Source of the DNA: Bradyrhizobium yuanmingense
Lineage (GTDB): Bacteria; Pseudomonadota; Alphaproteobacteria; Rhizobiales; Xanthobacteraceae
Reading direction: 5' to 3'
NCBI RefSeq assembly: GCF_029167105.1
Contig: NZ_JARFML010000028.1
Coordinates: 36,437 to 100,436, forward strand
DNA: 64,000 nt
Position numbers and translations under genes: made by a program. The notes below the pieces were generated by a model, which was given only the letters and a program-made list of their open reading frames with translations, was not told where the DNA came from and did no database searches. This document shows positions 16,814 to 27,655 of the stretch, one piece after another; position 1 is the stretch's first letter, and each line of letters begins with the position of its first letter.

Positions 16814-16948
16814 CACCTCTCCCCGCTTGCGGGGAGAGGTCGGATCGCTTGCGATCCGGGTGAGGGGGTACAGGTCCCTCGACAGATCGCAGCGCGCGGA
16901 GAGAGGCCCCTCACCCTAACCCTCTCCCCGTAAGAACGGGGAGAGGGG
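16814..16948. repeat. CTCTCCCCGC repeat, copy 2 of a direct pair
   Basis: Same structure and orientation as the copy at 16088: it starts CACCTCTCCCCGCTTGCGGGG and ends CCCCGTAAGAACGGGGAGAGG. Shorter fragments of the same family occur near 17636, 20550, 25738 and 40140. Confidence 0.75.
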
Positions 16949-17024
16949 AAACATCTCGCTCTGAATCGAAACCGCCGCGCTCCCTTCCGGAACGCGGCGG
17001 CCAATGATGCGTTCGTGCCGGCGA

Positions 17025-17447
17025 TCAGCTGTTGCGCAGGCCGTCGGCGGCGCGCTTCCACTGCGCGACGTTGTCGGCGATCATGCGGGTCGACTTCATC
17101 GCGGCCTGGCTGAGCTGGGCGTAGCCGGAGATCTCGCGCTGGACGCGCTGGCCTTCGGCGTGGAGCAGATCGCGCAGGCTCTCGAGCTCGGAGATCAAAT
17201 TCTCGATCTCGGCGAGCGAGGTGCCGGCAACGCGCTGGATCAGCGAGTTGACGTTGTTGACGGTGGCTTCCGCGCTCGGGTCGAGCGGCGGCGCGTCGGT
17301 GGTTGTCGCGGCCGGACGGCGCAGATAGGCGATGTCGTTGCGGACGAAATCGCGGATGCCGGCTTCGACCTCGGTCACGGCGGCGAGGTTGGTGTCGACC
17401 GTCTCGGTCTCGGTGGCTTCGATCTTTTCGGGACGCATGGCGTTCAT
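17025..17447 (-). CDS. conserved helical protein of unknown function
   Basis: A 140-residue soluble protein with a charged, disordered-looking N-terminal third rich in Thr, Glu and Pro, then long predicted helices (NNVNSLIQRVAGTSLAEIEN, LISELESLRDLLHAEG, YAQLSQAAMKSTRMIADNV). The size and helical character resemble phasin-like proteins, but no diagnostic motif is present. The start has an AGGGGAATAACG leader. An alternative start at the second ATG (MRPEK) is possible. It stands alone between repeats, with no operon partner. Confidence 0.7.
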   Translation of the reverse strand: MNAMRPEKIEATETETVDTNLAAVTEVEAGIRDFVRNDIAYLRRPAATTTDAPPLDPSAEATVNNVNSLIQRVAGTSLAEIENLISELESLRDLLHAEGQRVQREISGYAQLSQAAMKSTRMIADNVAQWKRAADGLRNS

Positions 17448-17664
17448 CGTTATTCCCCTGTTCGCGTTGAGCGCAGCGCGAGTGTCCCCCGCACGACGAC
17501 GTCTGTGAGGCAGGCTGCATCAGGGCGTCCGATTTTGACCGCAAATGGGCCAAGATGCGGCAAGGCCGGACCATTCGGGGGTTTTGCCGTGGCGCATGGT
17601 TAGGGAAGTGTGAATGCTGCCGCGGTGATGGCCTTCTCCCCGCAGGCGGGGAGAGGCGAAGGGC

Positions 17665-18573
17665 TCACCAGCTCTTCTTGAATCCCGCCGTCACGCTCTT
17701 GTTCAGCGTGCCTTGCGGGGTTTCACCGACCGAGCCCGAAACGGTGACGTTGTCGAACAGCTTCTGTTCCGCGCCGAGCTTGCGCAGCCATTTATCGTCC
17801 GTGGTCGACAGCGTCTGGCCGGCAACGATGCTGGTGCCGGTGTCGGTCACGGTGACCTTGGCGCTCTGGTCGGTCTCGTAATTGCGCGTGACGTGGCCGC
17901 CGATGCCGGGGACCGCACTGGTGCCCTGCTGGTTGACGCTGTAGCCGTTCTGCAGCGTCAGCGAGGTGTCGCCCGACAGCGGCACCGATTTGGTCAGTGA
18001 CGCCCCGATCTTGCTGTGCTCGGCGCCGGGATCGACCCTGGCTTCCACCGCGGTCTTGTCCCAGATCGCGCCCGCGCCCGGCGCGGTTGCCGTCGCCCAA
18101 GCGCTGCCCGAGGATTGCGGCAGGTTGCCGCCGTTGGTGGCCTTCTGCGCCAGCAGCTCGGACATCGTCCTGGGCTCGTTCGCCAGCGTCATGTCGGCGC
18201 CGATCCGCGTATCCCAGAACGAGGACACCGATTGCTTCACGGTCACCGCCGAGGAGCCGTTGGCATTCGGGTTCGACGACCAGTCGAGGCCTTCCCTGGC
18301 GGCGGCCTGGGCGCGCTTCTTGGCGGCCATCGGGTCGATGCCGGTCCCCGCATCGACCGCGAGCTGGCTCCAGTCGAGCTTGTCGACGTCGATGCCCTTC
18401 ATGAGGTCGGGATCATTGACGTCGGGGGCTTCGGCGGCCTCGGTCTCGTCGTCGGATGCAGGTGAGGAGAAGGGCGGAATGATCTGCGCCTGTAACGTCA
18501 GCGCCGAGCCCAAGATGAATGCGGCCACCAGCAATGGCAGCCTGGTCAAGCCAAACCCTGTCGAGAATTCCAT
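17665..18573 (-). CDS. exported protein of unknown function, possibly outer-membrane associated
   Basis: A 302-residue protein with a signal peptide (TRLPLLVAAFILGSALTLQA, cleavage near residue 30), then an acidic linker (DDETEAAEAPDVNDPDL). The long C-terminal half has alternating strands such as VTVTDTGTSIVAG and LFDNVTVSGSV. It ends TAGFKKSW: an aromatic last residue with alternating hydrophobic residues before it is the usual signature of outer-membrane beta-barrels. The middle is rich in Ser, Thr, Gly and Asn. I recognise no named family. The start is uncertain by four codons. Confidence 0.72.
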   Translation of the reverse strand: MEFSTGFGLTRLPLLVAAFILGSALTLQAQIIPPFSSPASDDETEAAEAPDVNDPDLMKGIDVDKLDWSQLAVDAGTGIDPMAAKKRAQAAAREGLDWSSNPNANGSSAVTVKQSVSSFWDTRIGADMTLANEPRTMSELLAQKATNGGNLPQSSGSAWATATAPGAGAIWDKTAVEARVDPGAEHSKIGASLTKSVPLSGDTSLTLQNGYSVNQQGTSAVPGIGGHVTRNYETDQSAKVTVTDTGTSIVAGQTLSTTDDKWLRKLGAEQKLFDNVTVSGSVGETPQGTLNKSVTAGFKKSW

Positions 18574-18833
18574 CGTCCTGCCCACGAACCCCAGCGCATG
18601 CTGTCCGCCCCACTATAGCGGCCGCAATGACCATGCGCCATCCGGCGCAGAAAGTGCCGATTTATCGTTGCGGAATTGTGGCGGTTCGCAAGTGGAGGCG
18701 AACCAACGGGCCGCGCGAAAGGCGCGCGTCCGATGACAAGCTCGTGATGCGACGGCATCCGGCGGGGCTGGAGGCCAGAACGTCGCGATCGCCTCGTCAT
18801 CGGTCCCGAACAGCGGGGCCCGTTGGCGTCCCC

Positions 18834-18866
18834 CCTGAAGCGCGATGATCATCATCGCGCTTCAGG
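18834..18866. repeat. perfect 16-base-arm palindrome
   Basis: The arms CCTGAAGCGCGATGAT and ATCATCGCGCTTCAGG are separated by a single C. It could form a stable hairpin or cruciform, or bind a dimeric protein. It directly precedes a dispersed repeat. Confidence 0.7.
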
Positions 18867-18879
18867 TTGGTGTTTGCGC

Positions 18880-18943
18880 ATGATCTTCTCGGAGAACCGC
18901 TTCGCACTTTGCGCTAACGCGGCCCTTCGGGTCCGGATCATGC
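18880..18943. repeat. dispersed repeat containing GAACCGCTTCGCACTTTGCG, copy 1
   Basis: A 64-base unit that reappears in inverted orientation at 32549-32611 with only a few differences. Both copies begin and end in CATGATC or GATCATG. Confidence 0.8.
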
Positions 18944-18945
18944 GT

Positions 18946-19386
18946 TTAGCCGACGCTGGTCATCTTCGGCAGATGAATGGCGCGGCCGAGTGCCTGCTCG
19001 ACCAGGTCGAAGGTGTCGATCAGCACCCGCATGCTGATCAGCTTGCCCGCCTTGAACTGGGCGAACTGCGCGACGCGCAGGCTGATCGGCTTGTTGGAAT
19101 CGAGGGCCGTCAGCGAATAGCGCACCATCGAGGCGGCGGAATCGACGCCCAGCATGATGCTCTCGCGGTCGAAGCGGCGGACCTGGAAATTGTCGGCGAG
19201 CTGGCGGATGACGTCGAGCACGGCATCCTTGCCCTGGCGCGCGCCGAGGAACGGAAACATGTCGATCGGCCCGTACAGCGCCCATTCGACGTCCTCGTCG
19301 ATCAGGGCCGCGATGTCCTCGAAATGCCGGTCGTTGATCGCGCGGTGCAACGCGCGCGAGAAACGCCAGAGGCTGTGCTCTGTCAT
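18946..19386 (-). CDS. SnoaL/NTF2-like protein, first of two paralogues
   Basis: A 146-residue protein of the nuclear transport factor 2-like fold: an N-terminal helix (LWRFSRALHRAINDRHFED), EDVEWALYGPIDMFPFLGAR and the closing strands (SLRVAQFAQFKAGKLISMRV), then IDTFDLVEQALGR. This fold includes ketosteroid isomerases, polyketide cyclases and non-enzymatic ligand-binding proteins; none of the catalytic residues is diagnostic here. The start ATG (MTEHSLWRF) was chosen 13 codons inside the open frame to match the paralogue. A second member with the same C-terminal motif follows upstream on the same strand. Confidence 0.82.
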   Translation of the reverse strand: MTEHSLWRFSRALHRAINDRHFEDIAALIDEDVEWALYGPIDMFPFLGARQGKDAVLDVIRQLADNFQVRRFDRESIMLGVDSAASMVRYSLTALDSNKPISLRVAQFAQFKAGKLISMRVLIDTFDLVEQALGRAIHLPKMTSVG

Positions 19387-19581
19387 TTGGGGCAGTCCTG
19401 AAGCTGGCTTTACGGAAAACGGCAAACAACCCCACGCGCAGTCATGCGCCGGGGCTCAGCTCATTTGTATACAAACAAAGTAGCAGATTTCGGCCAAAAC
19501 GCAATTCACGTTTTTGCAATGCACACTTGATCGTGCTTTGTGAGATTTGCAATAGAACCCCGTAATTGTCCGGGTCGACGC

Positions 19582-20019
19582 TCACTGCCCTGTGATCAGC
19601 GGCCCGATCTCGCGTTCCAGCACCTGCTGCACCAGGTCGTAGGAATCGATGATTTCGCGGATCTCCGCCACCAGTCCGCCGCGGAACGTGTAGAACACCG
19701 CCATGTCGAACTGCACGATGCGGCCGTTGCTGCGCTTCTTGAAATAAGCGTGCATGTAGGTCGCGACCGCCTCGCCTTCGGCGACGATGTGCGGCGTCTT
19801 GTAGCGAACCTCCGAATAGCGCGACCAGACCGTCTGCCACAGCTCGCGCAGCTCCTGCTTGCCATGGCGCGGCACCATGTGCGGCAGCACGTCGATCGGC
19901 GCATGGGTGAGGAAGTCGACGTCCTCGGTGCAGCAGGCCAGCGCCGCCTCGATGTCGCCGCGCGCGAAGGCATCGAGCAGATGCACGACGCGTTGGCGAT
20001 TCAGCTTCTCCACCGTCAT
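19582..20019 (-). CDS. SnoaL/NTF2-like protein, second of two paralogues
   Basis: A 145-residue NTF2-like protein, paralogous to the gene at 18946. Matching segments are LLDAFARGDIEAALACCTED, FLTHAPIDVLPHMVPRHGK and IDSYDLVQQVLEREIG. The start MTVEKLNRQRV is an internal ATG that removes a basic leader. The sequences are clearly diverged, so the duplication is not recent. The two may be cotranscribed across a 195-base gap. Substrate and role are unknown. Confidence 0.82.
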   Translation of the reverse strand: MTVEKLNRQRVVHLLDAFARGDIEAALACCTEDVDFLTHAPIDVLPHMVPRHGKQELRELWQTVWSRYSEVRYKTPHIVAEGEAVATYMHAYFKKRSNGRIVQFDMAVFYTFRGGLVAEIREIIDSYDLVQQVLEREIGPLITGQ

Positions 20020-20644
20020 TCCCGCCTGTCCTTTGTTGGTCTTGTGGCGTTGCGCAAGCCTAACGCGTGGTCTCACGCATCGGCAATCCGCAAGATCACA
20101 GGGATGTTGCAGACGTTTTGACGTTCCACCGCTATGCCCGGTTCATGGCGGACAATTGCTGGTTGAGTTGCGGAACGACTGCACGAATTCGCGCTCTATC
20201 CGATTGCGTAGCGCGCAACGCGCGTGGCGCAGCGCGCAACGTCAGCACGAGGCGGGCGTATGAAAACCTCCGTCGGCTCTGCAAAGGCGAACCGGCTGCG
20301 GCGCCGGCGGTCTGCTCCCTCGCCCCGCAGGCGGCAGGGCTATCGCATATGACTTGAGGTGGCGGTCTGCGCGCACGCCTCGTCCTTCGAGACGGCGCTG
20401 ACGCGCCCCCTCAGGATGAGGCTAATCAGCGTCAGTGCCCGTTGAAACTGCTGCCGCGCACTCCGCCCTCATCCCGAGGAGCCCGCCTCCAGCGGGCATC
20501 TCGAAGGATGGCCGCAGGGAAAAACTTTCAAATGCGATAGCCCTGCCGCAGGCGGGGAGAGGCGAAGTTACCGCGTGACCCATCTCACATCGCCGCACCG
20601 GCGCGGCGACTACCGTCATCGGCATGTCATCAGGGAGACGTGCC
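20020..20644. other. intergenic region between divergent genes, mostly repeat DNA
   Basis: The first 300 bases are less GC-rich and should hold the promoter of the NTF2-like gene. The rest is a composite of nested palindromic repeats (20319-20562). No gene is seen. Confidence 0.6.
20319..20562. repeat. composite repeat: one palindromic element interrupted by another
   Basis: The outer arms, CGCCCCGCAGGCGGCAGGGC followed by TATCGCAT (to 20348) and ATGCGATAGCCCTGCCGC (from 20533), are inverted copies of each other. Between them lies a complete element of the CTCATCCCGAGGAG family (about 20380-20510) whose own ends are TCCTTCGAGA and TCTCGAAGGA. Confidence 0.7.
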
Positions 20645-21031
20645 ATGGCCGCCATCGCCAATGCCAGAAAGTCCCGCCTGCATAACGCGTTCGAAGGCCT
20701 CGCGCTCACCGCGAGCCTGCAGAGCTTCCCGACCTTCGCCACCGCAGCCTTCCTGCTCAAGCTCGTCGCCGACCACGACCTCGTCGGTGACCCCGGCGTC
20801 GCCATCTTCGTCGCCTTCGCCTCGCTCGTCCACGCGACGCTGGCCGTGACCTTCGGCCCGAGCTTCCCGCACCTCTTCAAGACCGTCTACGAGCCGAAAT
20901 TCTTCGAGGCCCATTTGTCGCTCTCCGACAAGATCACGGCCTGGCGCACCCAGCCGGTCGCCTCGCTGCAGCTGGTGACGATCGTGCTGCTGCTGTCGGT
21001 GATGGCAGTGGTGACGGCAAGCGTGGGGTGA
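20645..21031 (+). CDS. conserved membrane protein of unknown function
   Basis: A 128-residue protein with three hydrophobic stretches (around FATAAFLLKLVA, VAIFVAFASLVHATLAVTFG and LVTIVLLLSVMAVVTASVG) and a charged loop (KTVYEPKFFEAHLSLSDKIT). It is probably an inner-membrane protein. The start ATG at MAAIANARKSRLH was preferred to the upstream GTG because of its AGGGAGACG ribosome-binding site. No known family is recognised. It is convergent with uvrB. Confidence 0.72.
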   Translation: MAAIANARKSRLHNAFEGLALTASLQSFPTFATAAFLLKLVADHDLVGDPGVAIFVAFASLVHATLAVTFGPSFPHLFKTVYEPKFFEAHLSLSDKITAWRTQPVASLQLVTIVLLLSVMAVVTASVG

Positions 21032-21051
21032 GGGGGGGAGTCTCTCCTCGT

Positions 21052-21125
21052 GTCATTCCGGGGCGCCGCAGAGCGGCGAGCTATGATGCGCAATTGCGCA
21101 TCTGAGTATCCATAACCACGAACGT
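21052..21125. repeat. degenerate palindromic repeat remnant
   Basis: It starts with GTCATTCCGGGGCGCCGCAG and then runs into GATGCGCAATTGCGCATC and CCATAACCAC, so it joins pieces of two repeat families (compare 6472 and 4558). It lies after the uvrB stop. Confidence 0.5.
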
Positions 21126-21143
21126 CGCGATAAACCTACCCGC

Positions 21144-24044
<2,901 letters not shown>

Positions 24045-24137
24045 GAGGCGAATATGGGACGAGTCCGCCCCGCAATAAAGGGCGAACGACCGTCATGATG
24101 CAGGCTGCTGACAGCAGGTTGGCAGCAGCCCTGTGGT

Positions 24138-24365
24138 TCACGCCGCCGGCAGCGGCCCCTCGTCGTCCCCGACCGCGACATTCGGCTCGAGGATGTCGAG
24201 ATGAATGCCGCCGCAATCGGTGCAGCGCATGGTCCAGTACTCGCATCCGGCGCGGCCGCCGATCACGCGGAGCACCGTGAGATCGCCGTCGCATTCCGGG
24301 CAGTTGGACAGCACTGCGCGGGCGTAGATGCGCGGCCGCGCCGCGTCGGTTTCGATGAAGGACAT
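24138..24365 (-). CDS. small protein with two CxxC pairs (zinc ribbon-like)
   Basis: A 75-residue protein with CPECDGDLTVLRVIGG (first CxxC) and MRCTDCGGIHLDIL (second CxxC) about 25 residues apart, plus an extra cysteine in AGCEYW. This spacing fits a small zinc ribbon. The C-terminus is acidic. Function and binding partners are unknown. It lies just upstream of uvrB on the same strand and might be cotranscribed with it, although the inverted repeat GGCTGCTG/CAGCAGCC at 24103-24130 lies between them. Confidence 0.7.
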   Translation of the reverse strand: MSFIETDAARPRIYARAVLSNCPECDGDLTVLRVIGGRAGCEYWTMRCTDCGGIHLDILEPNVAVGDDEGPLPAA

Positions 24366-24416
24366 GACCGGTTTCCCCCTTGTGCCGCCCTGTCTCTGGT
24401 CGGCCTGCGGACCCGC

Positions 24417-24638
24417 CTATTCCTCGTCGCCGGCCCGCAGCCGGAAACGATCGATGTGGTGCTTGGCATCGGCAATCGCGGCATCGCGATCGGGCCAGGC
24501 GAAGCCGACTTCCATGGCCGGAAACAGCACGCCGTCGATGGCCACCGGGCTGAGATCGGCACGGCGGATCCGCGCGTGCCACAGCCCCTTGCCAGCTTCG
24601 AAGGATTCGATGTCAAAGCCGTCGTAGAGGGTCGTCAT
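24417..24638 (-). CDS. small conserved protein of unknown function
   Basis: A 73-residue soluble protein: MTTLYDGFDIESFEAGKGLW, then HARIRRADLSPVAIDG and a C-terminal helix DAAIADAKHHIDRFRL. The ATG was placed 63 codons into a longer open frame whose leader is not protein-like. The helix with its DAKxxID pattern is reminiscent of small proteins annotated as hypothetical in Bradyrhizobium. It lies 51 bases upstream of the zinc ribbon-like gene on the same strand. Confidence 0.65.
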   Translation of the reverse strand: MTTLYDGFDIESFEAGKGLWHARIRRADLSPVAIDGVLFPAMEVGFAWPDRDAAIADAKHHIDRFRLRAGDEE

Positions 24639-24738
24639 GAGTGTAGGTCCCACGTTTCTTTTCGGAGGGTCACGAGACCACGTCCGCGGATTTTGGGATG
24701 TGAAGCCGTTCACAAGCAGGCGGCTTTTTTGCCCGCCT

Positions 24739-25653
24739 TCAGTTCCGCGCTGCAGCACGGCCGATGCGGCGCGGCCGGGCGGCAGGTTCCGATGCCGCCC
24801 GCATGATCCAGCGGCGGAAGGCGGCAAAGTCGCGCTGCTCGGTCTGGAAGCTGCGATAGACGAGGTACCAGCGCATGCCCTTGGGCACCGAGAGGTCGAA
24901 CGGCGCCACCAGCCGGCCGGCCGCCAGATCGTCGTCGATATAGGGGCGGATGCCCATGGCGATGCCCAGCCCGTCGGCCGCGGCCTGCAGCGCCTGGCCG
25001 TAGAACTGGAACTCGGGCCCGCGCGCGTTGATCCTCGCCGTGCCCGCCGTCTTCAGCCAGATCGGCCAGTCCTCGGGTGAGTGCGCGACGCGGATCAGGC
25101 TCGGTCCCTTCAGGTCGGCCGGCCGCTTCAATCCGCCGGCAAGGCGCGGCACGCAGACAGGGGTGAGGTCGCCGGCGAACAGCGGCTCGGCGACGAGGCC
25201 GGGCCAGTCGCCGGTGCCGAGCTTGATGCCGCAGTTCCAGTCCTCGCCGAACGGCACCGCGGCGCCGCCGGTGGTGAAGCGCACCTCGATGTCGGGCTCC
25301 TCGCTGCGAAACTCCGACAGGCGCGGGATCAGCCAGCGCATCGCAAAGGTGTGGCCGACGCCGATGGTGAGCACGCGCACGCTCGCGGGCGCCGTCACCT
25401 GCGCGGTGAGGCTCGCCAGCGCATCGAAGATCGGGGTCAGCCCGCTCTGATAGGCGCGGCCGGCCTGCGTCAGCACGAGCCTGTTGGCCTTGCGCTCGAA
25501 CAAGGCGACGCCGAGTCGCTCTTCGAGCAGGTGCACCATGCGGCTGACGGCGGCCGCCGATACGCTCAGCTCCAGCCCGGCCGCAGCAAAGCTGCCGGTC
25601 CGCGCCGCCGCCTCGAACGCCTTGATGCCGTTGAGAAACAGCAGCCGCCGCAA
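24739..25653 (-). CDS. LysR-type transcriptional regulator (GcvA-like)
   Basis: A 304-residue regulator. The N-terminal winged helix-turn-helix includes IKAFEAAARTGSFAAAGLEL, SVSAAAVSRMVHLLEERLGV and ALFERKANRLVLTQAGRAY (about residues 8-65). The C-terminal two-lobed effector domain starts near VRVLTIGVGHTFAMRWLIP and contains the GcvA-group features LSEFRSEEPDIEV and AADGLGIAMG. No ATG fits; the TTG giving LRRLLFLNGIK is preceded by GAGGG at eight bases and is the likely start. It is divergent from the TauE-type exporter gene with about 155 bases between them, the usual arrangement for a LysR regulator and its target. Confidence 0.88.
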   Translation of the reverse strand: MRRLLFLNGIKAFEAAARTGSFAAAGLELSVSAAAVSRMVHLLEERLGVALFERKANRLVLTQAGRAYQSGLTPIFDALASLTAQVTAPASVRVLTIGVGHTFAMRWLIPRLSEFRSEEPDIEVRFTTGGAAVPFGEDWNCGIKLGTGDWPGLVAEPLFAGDLTPVCVPRLAGGLKRPADLKGPSLIRVAHSPEDWPIWLKTAGTARINARGPEFQFYGQALQAAADGLGIAMGIRPYIDDDLAAGRLVAPFDLSVPKGMRWYLVYRSFQTEQRDFAAFRRWIMRAASEPAARPRRIGRAAARN

Positions 25654-25807
25654 ATGACCCACCCTCAGGAAAGCTGATGCCAGGGCAAGATAACTCAGTT
25701 TGCGGAAAAGGCGCAAGCGAGGCACGTTCCCTTTCGCCTCTCCCCGCAAGTGCGGTGAGGGTGTGCAACAGTTTGCGTCCCTCACTCGCCCTCGGGAGCT
25801 TCCTTTC

Positions 25808-26587
25808 GTGACGCCCATCCTGATCGCTGCCCTCGGATTGCTGATGGTGGCCACGGCATTCCTGTCGGGGCTGTTCGGCATGGCGGGCGGGCTGATCCTG
25901 ATCGGCGTGCTCTTGGCCCTGATGCCGCTGCCGACCGCGATGGTGCTGCATGCGATCACGCAGATGGCCTCGAACGGCTGGCGTGCGTTCCTGTGGCGGG
26001 CGCATATCCGCTGGCGGCCGGTCGCGAACTATATGGTCGGCGCGGCCGTCGCGCTCGCGGCGTGGTCGCTGACCCGCTACGTGCCCGACAAGGCGATGGC
26101 GCTGCTGCTGCTCGGCATCACCCCGTTCATGGCGCGGCTCCTGCCGGCGAACATCAAGCCGGACCCCGATAGCCTCTGGCAGGGCACAGTCTACGGCACG
26201 ATCTGCATGGGCCTGATGCTGATGACCGGCGTCTCCGGCCCGCTGCTCGACACCTTCTTCCTCGGCGGCGATTTCGGCCGGCGCGAGAAGGTGGCGACCA
26301 AGGCGATGTGCCAGGTCGTCAGCCATTTCACCAAGCTGATCTACTTCGGCGGCATCATCGATCAGGCCGCCGGCCTCGATCCCGTGCTCGCGGTCGTCGC
26401 GATCGGAGCCTCGATGCTCGGCACCACGCTGGCGCGGCGCATCCTCGAAGCCATGACCGACCAGCAGTTCATCGCCTGGTCCAACAAGCTGATCACCACC
26501 ATCGCCTGCTACTACATCGTCCACGGCGGCTGGCTGTTGCTGCGTGCGCCGGTTCTGGCCGCCTTCGACAAGGGAGGTTTGCAATGA
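25808..26587 (+). CDS. TauE/SafE family sulfite or organic anion exporter
   Basis: A 259-residue inner-membrane protein with seven to eight hydrophobic helices and the internal repeat of the TauE/SafE (DUF81) family: LSGLFGMAGGLILIGVLLAL near the N-terminus and MLMTGVSGPLLDTFFLGG in the second half. Family members export sulfite, sulfoacetate or other small anions. The start is a GTG (MTPILIAALGLL) with GGGAGC ten bases upstream. The stop overlaps the ATG of the next small gene. The divergent LysR gene is a probable regulator, by position only. Confidence 0.85.
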   Translation: MTPILIAALGLLMVATAFLSGLFGMAGGLILIGVLLALMPLPTAMVLHAITQMASNGWRAFLWRAHIRWRPVANYMVGAAVALAAWSLTRYVPDKAMALLLLGITPFMARLLPANIKPDPDSLWQGTVYGTICMGLMLMTGVSGPLLDTFFLGGDFGRREKVATKAMCQVVSHFTKLIYFGGIIDQAAGLDPVLAVVAIGASMLGTTLARRILEAMTDQQFIAWSNKLITTIACYYIVHGGWLLLRAPVLAAFDKGGLQ

Positions 26588-26814
26588 GCGAAACCGCCGA
26601 TCCGCTGGTGCTGGATTTTGTCGAATGGGTCGCGCGCGAGCCGCGCGCCTATGCCGGGGTGATCGCGACCTGGAAGACCTCGTGCCCGCGCCTCACCATC
26701 TGGGAGGACGCCGCCGAGCGCGGCTACGTCGCGCGCGAGACGATTGCCGGACTCGGGCTGGTCATCGCGGTGACGGAAGGCGGCGAGAGGCTGCTCCGCG
26801 CCAACGGACGGTGA
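26584..26814 (+). CDS. small winged-helix-like protein coupled to the exporter gene
   Basis: A 76-residue protein: MSETADPLVLDFVEWVAREP, the middle segment TWKTSCPRLTIWEDAAERGY, and an ending (LGLVIAVTEGGERLLRANG) that looks like the wing and last helix of a small winged-helix domain. Function unknown; DNA binding is only a guess from the pattern. The ATG overlaps the TauE stop (ATGA), so the two are translated together. Confidence 0.72.
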   Translation: MSETADPLVLDFVEWVAREPRAYAGVIATWKTSCPRLTIWEDAAERGYVARETIAGLGLVIAVTEGGERLLRANGR

Positions 26815-26836
26815 CGCGCACATCTGCCTCCACATC

Positions 26837-26925
26837 GTCGTTGCGAGCGCAAGCGAAGCAATCCAGAATGTCTTTCGCGGAAGCAGTCTGGACTGCTTCG
26901 CTTGCAAGGGCTCCTCGCAATGACG
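26837..26925. repeat. CATTGCGAGCGCAGCGAAGC repeat, copy 1
   Basis: An inverted-repeat unit of the form GTTGCGAGCGCAAGCGAAGC...GCTTCGCTTGCAAGGG...CGCAATGACG. Copies at 37243 and 60252 are more perfect. Confidence 0.75.
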
Positions 26926-26947
26926 GAGCATGAGGAGGCCGCCAACA

Positions 26948-27643
26948 ATGTCGCTCAAACTCTACGAACTCGTCGGCACCGATCCCGCGCGCCCCTTCAG
27001 CCCGTATTGCTGGCGCACGCGGATGGCACTGGCGCACAAGGGCCTTGCGGCGGAATCGCTGCCCTGGCGCTTCACCGAGAAGAGCGCGATCGCGCCGCAC
27101 GGCTCGGAGAGGGTCCCCGTGCTGTTGCATCACGACAAGGCGATCGTCGATTCCTGGACCATCGCGAACTATCTCGAGGACAATTTTCCGGATCGGCCGT
27201 CGCTGTTCGGCGGCGCGGGCGGCCGCGCCATGGCGCGCATGATCAATGCCTGGGGCGACATCGCCATCGTCGGCGGTCTCTCTCCGCTCATCATCGCCGA
27301 CATCCCGAATAATCTCGGCGAGGTCGATGCCGCCTATTTCCGCAAGTCGCGCGAGCCGCGGTTCGGCAAGAGCCTGGAAGAGGTTCAGGCGAGCCGCGAC
27401 ACCGGCATCATCGCCTTCCGCAAATCGCTCGAGATCATGCGGCAGACGTTCAAGACGCAGCCTTTTCTCGGCGGGCAGGCACCGAACTACGCCGACTACA
27501 TCGTGTTCGGCGGATTCCAATGGGCGCGCGTGGTGAGCCCGTTCAAGCTGCTGGATGCGGATGATCCCATCTATGCCTGGCGCGAAAAGCTGCTGGACGC
27601 GTTCGGCGGCATGGCGAGGACATCGCCGGGCTTTGTGGTGTAA
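26948..27643 (+). CDS. glutathione S-transferase family protein
   Basis: A 231-residue protein with an N-terminal thioredoxin-fold domain (KLYELVGTDPARPFSPYCWR, with GSERVPVLLHHDKAIVDSWT as the glutathione gamma-glutamyl site) and an all-helical C-terminal domain containing FLGGQAPNYADYIVFGGFQW. The SPYCW motif at the active site offers serine or cysteine, resembling beta-etherase-like (LigE-type) or zeta-like GSTs rather than the classical tyrosine class. Substrate unknown. The start MSLKLYELVG is six codons inside the longest frame. Confidence 0.85.
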   Translation: MSLKLYELVGTDPARPFSPYCWRTRMALAHKGLAAESLPWRFTEKSAIAPHGSERVPVLLHHDKAIVDSWTIANYLEDNFPDRPSLFGGAGGRAMARMINAWGDIAIVGGLSPLIIADIPNNLGEVDAAYFRKSREPRFGKSLEEVQASRDTGIIAFRKSLEIMRQTFKTQPFLGGQAPNYADYIVFGGFQWARVVSPFKLLDADDPIYAWREKLLDAFGGMARTSPGFVV

Positions 27644-27655
27644 CGCACGTCGCTT

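Larger units (their letters stand above)
18574..18945. other. intergenic region with a 33-base palindrome and a dispersed repeat
   Basis: No credible gene is seen. It contains CCTGAAGCGCGATGAT and its exact inverse around one central base (18834-18866), followed by the dispersed repeat at 18880-18943. Confidence 0.55.

Noticed and set aside
16595..16816. A 73-residue minus-strand frame over the micro-gene region
   Set aside because: The shifted frame at 16588-16725 gives a protein with a hydrophobic helix and a ribosome-binding site, while the 73-residue frame is Arg/His-rich with no such support.
24045..24137. A LexA (SOS) box upstream of uvrB
   Set aside because: I looked for GAAC-N7-GTTC. 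Only a GAAC without a partner at the right spacing is present.
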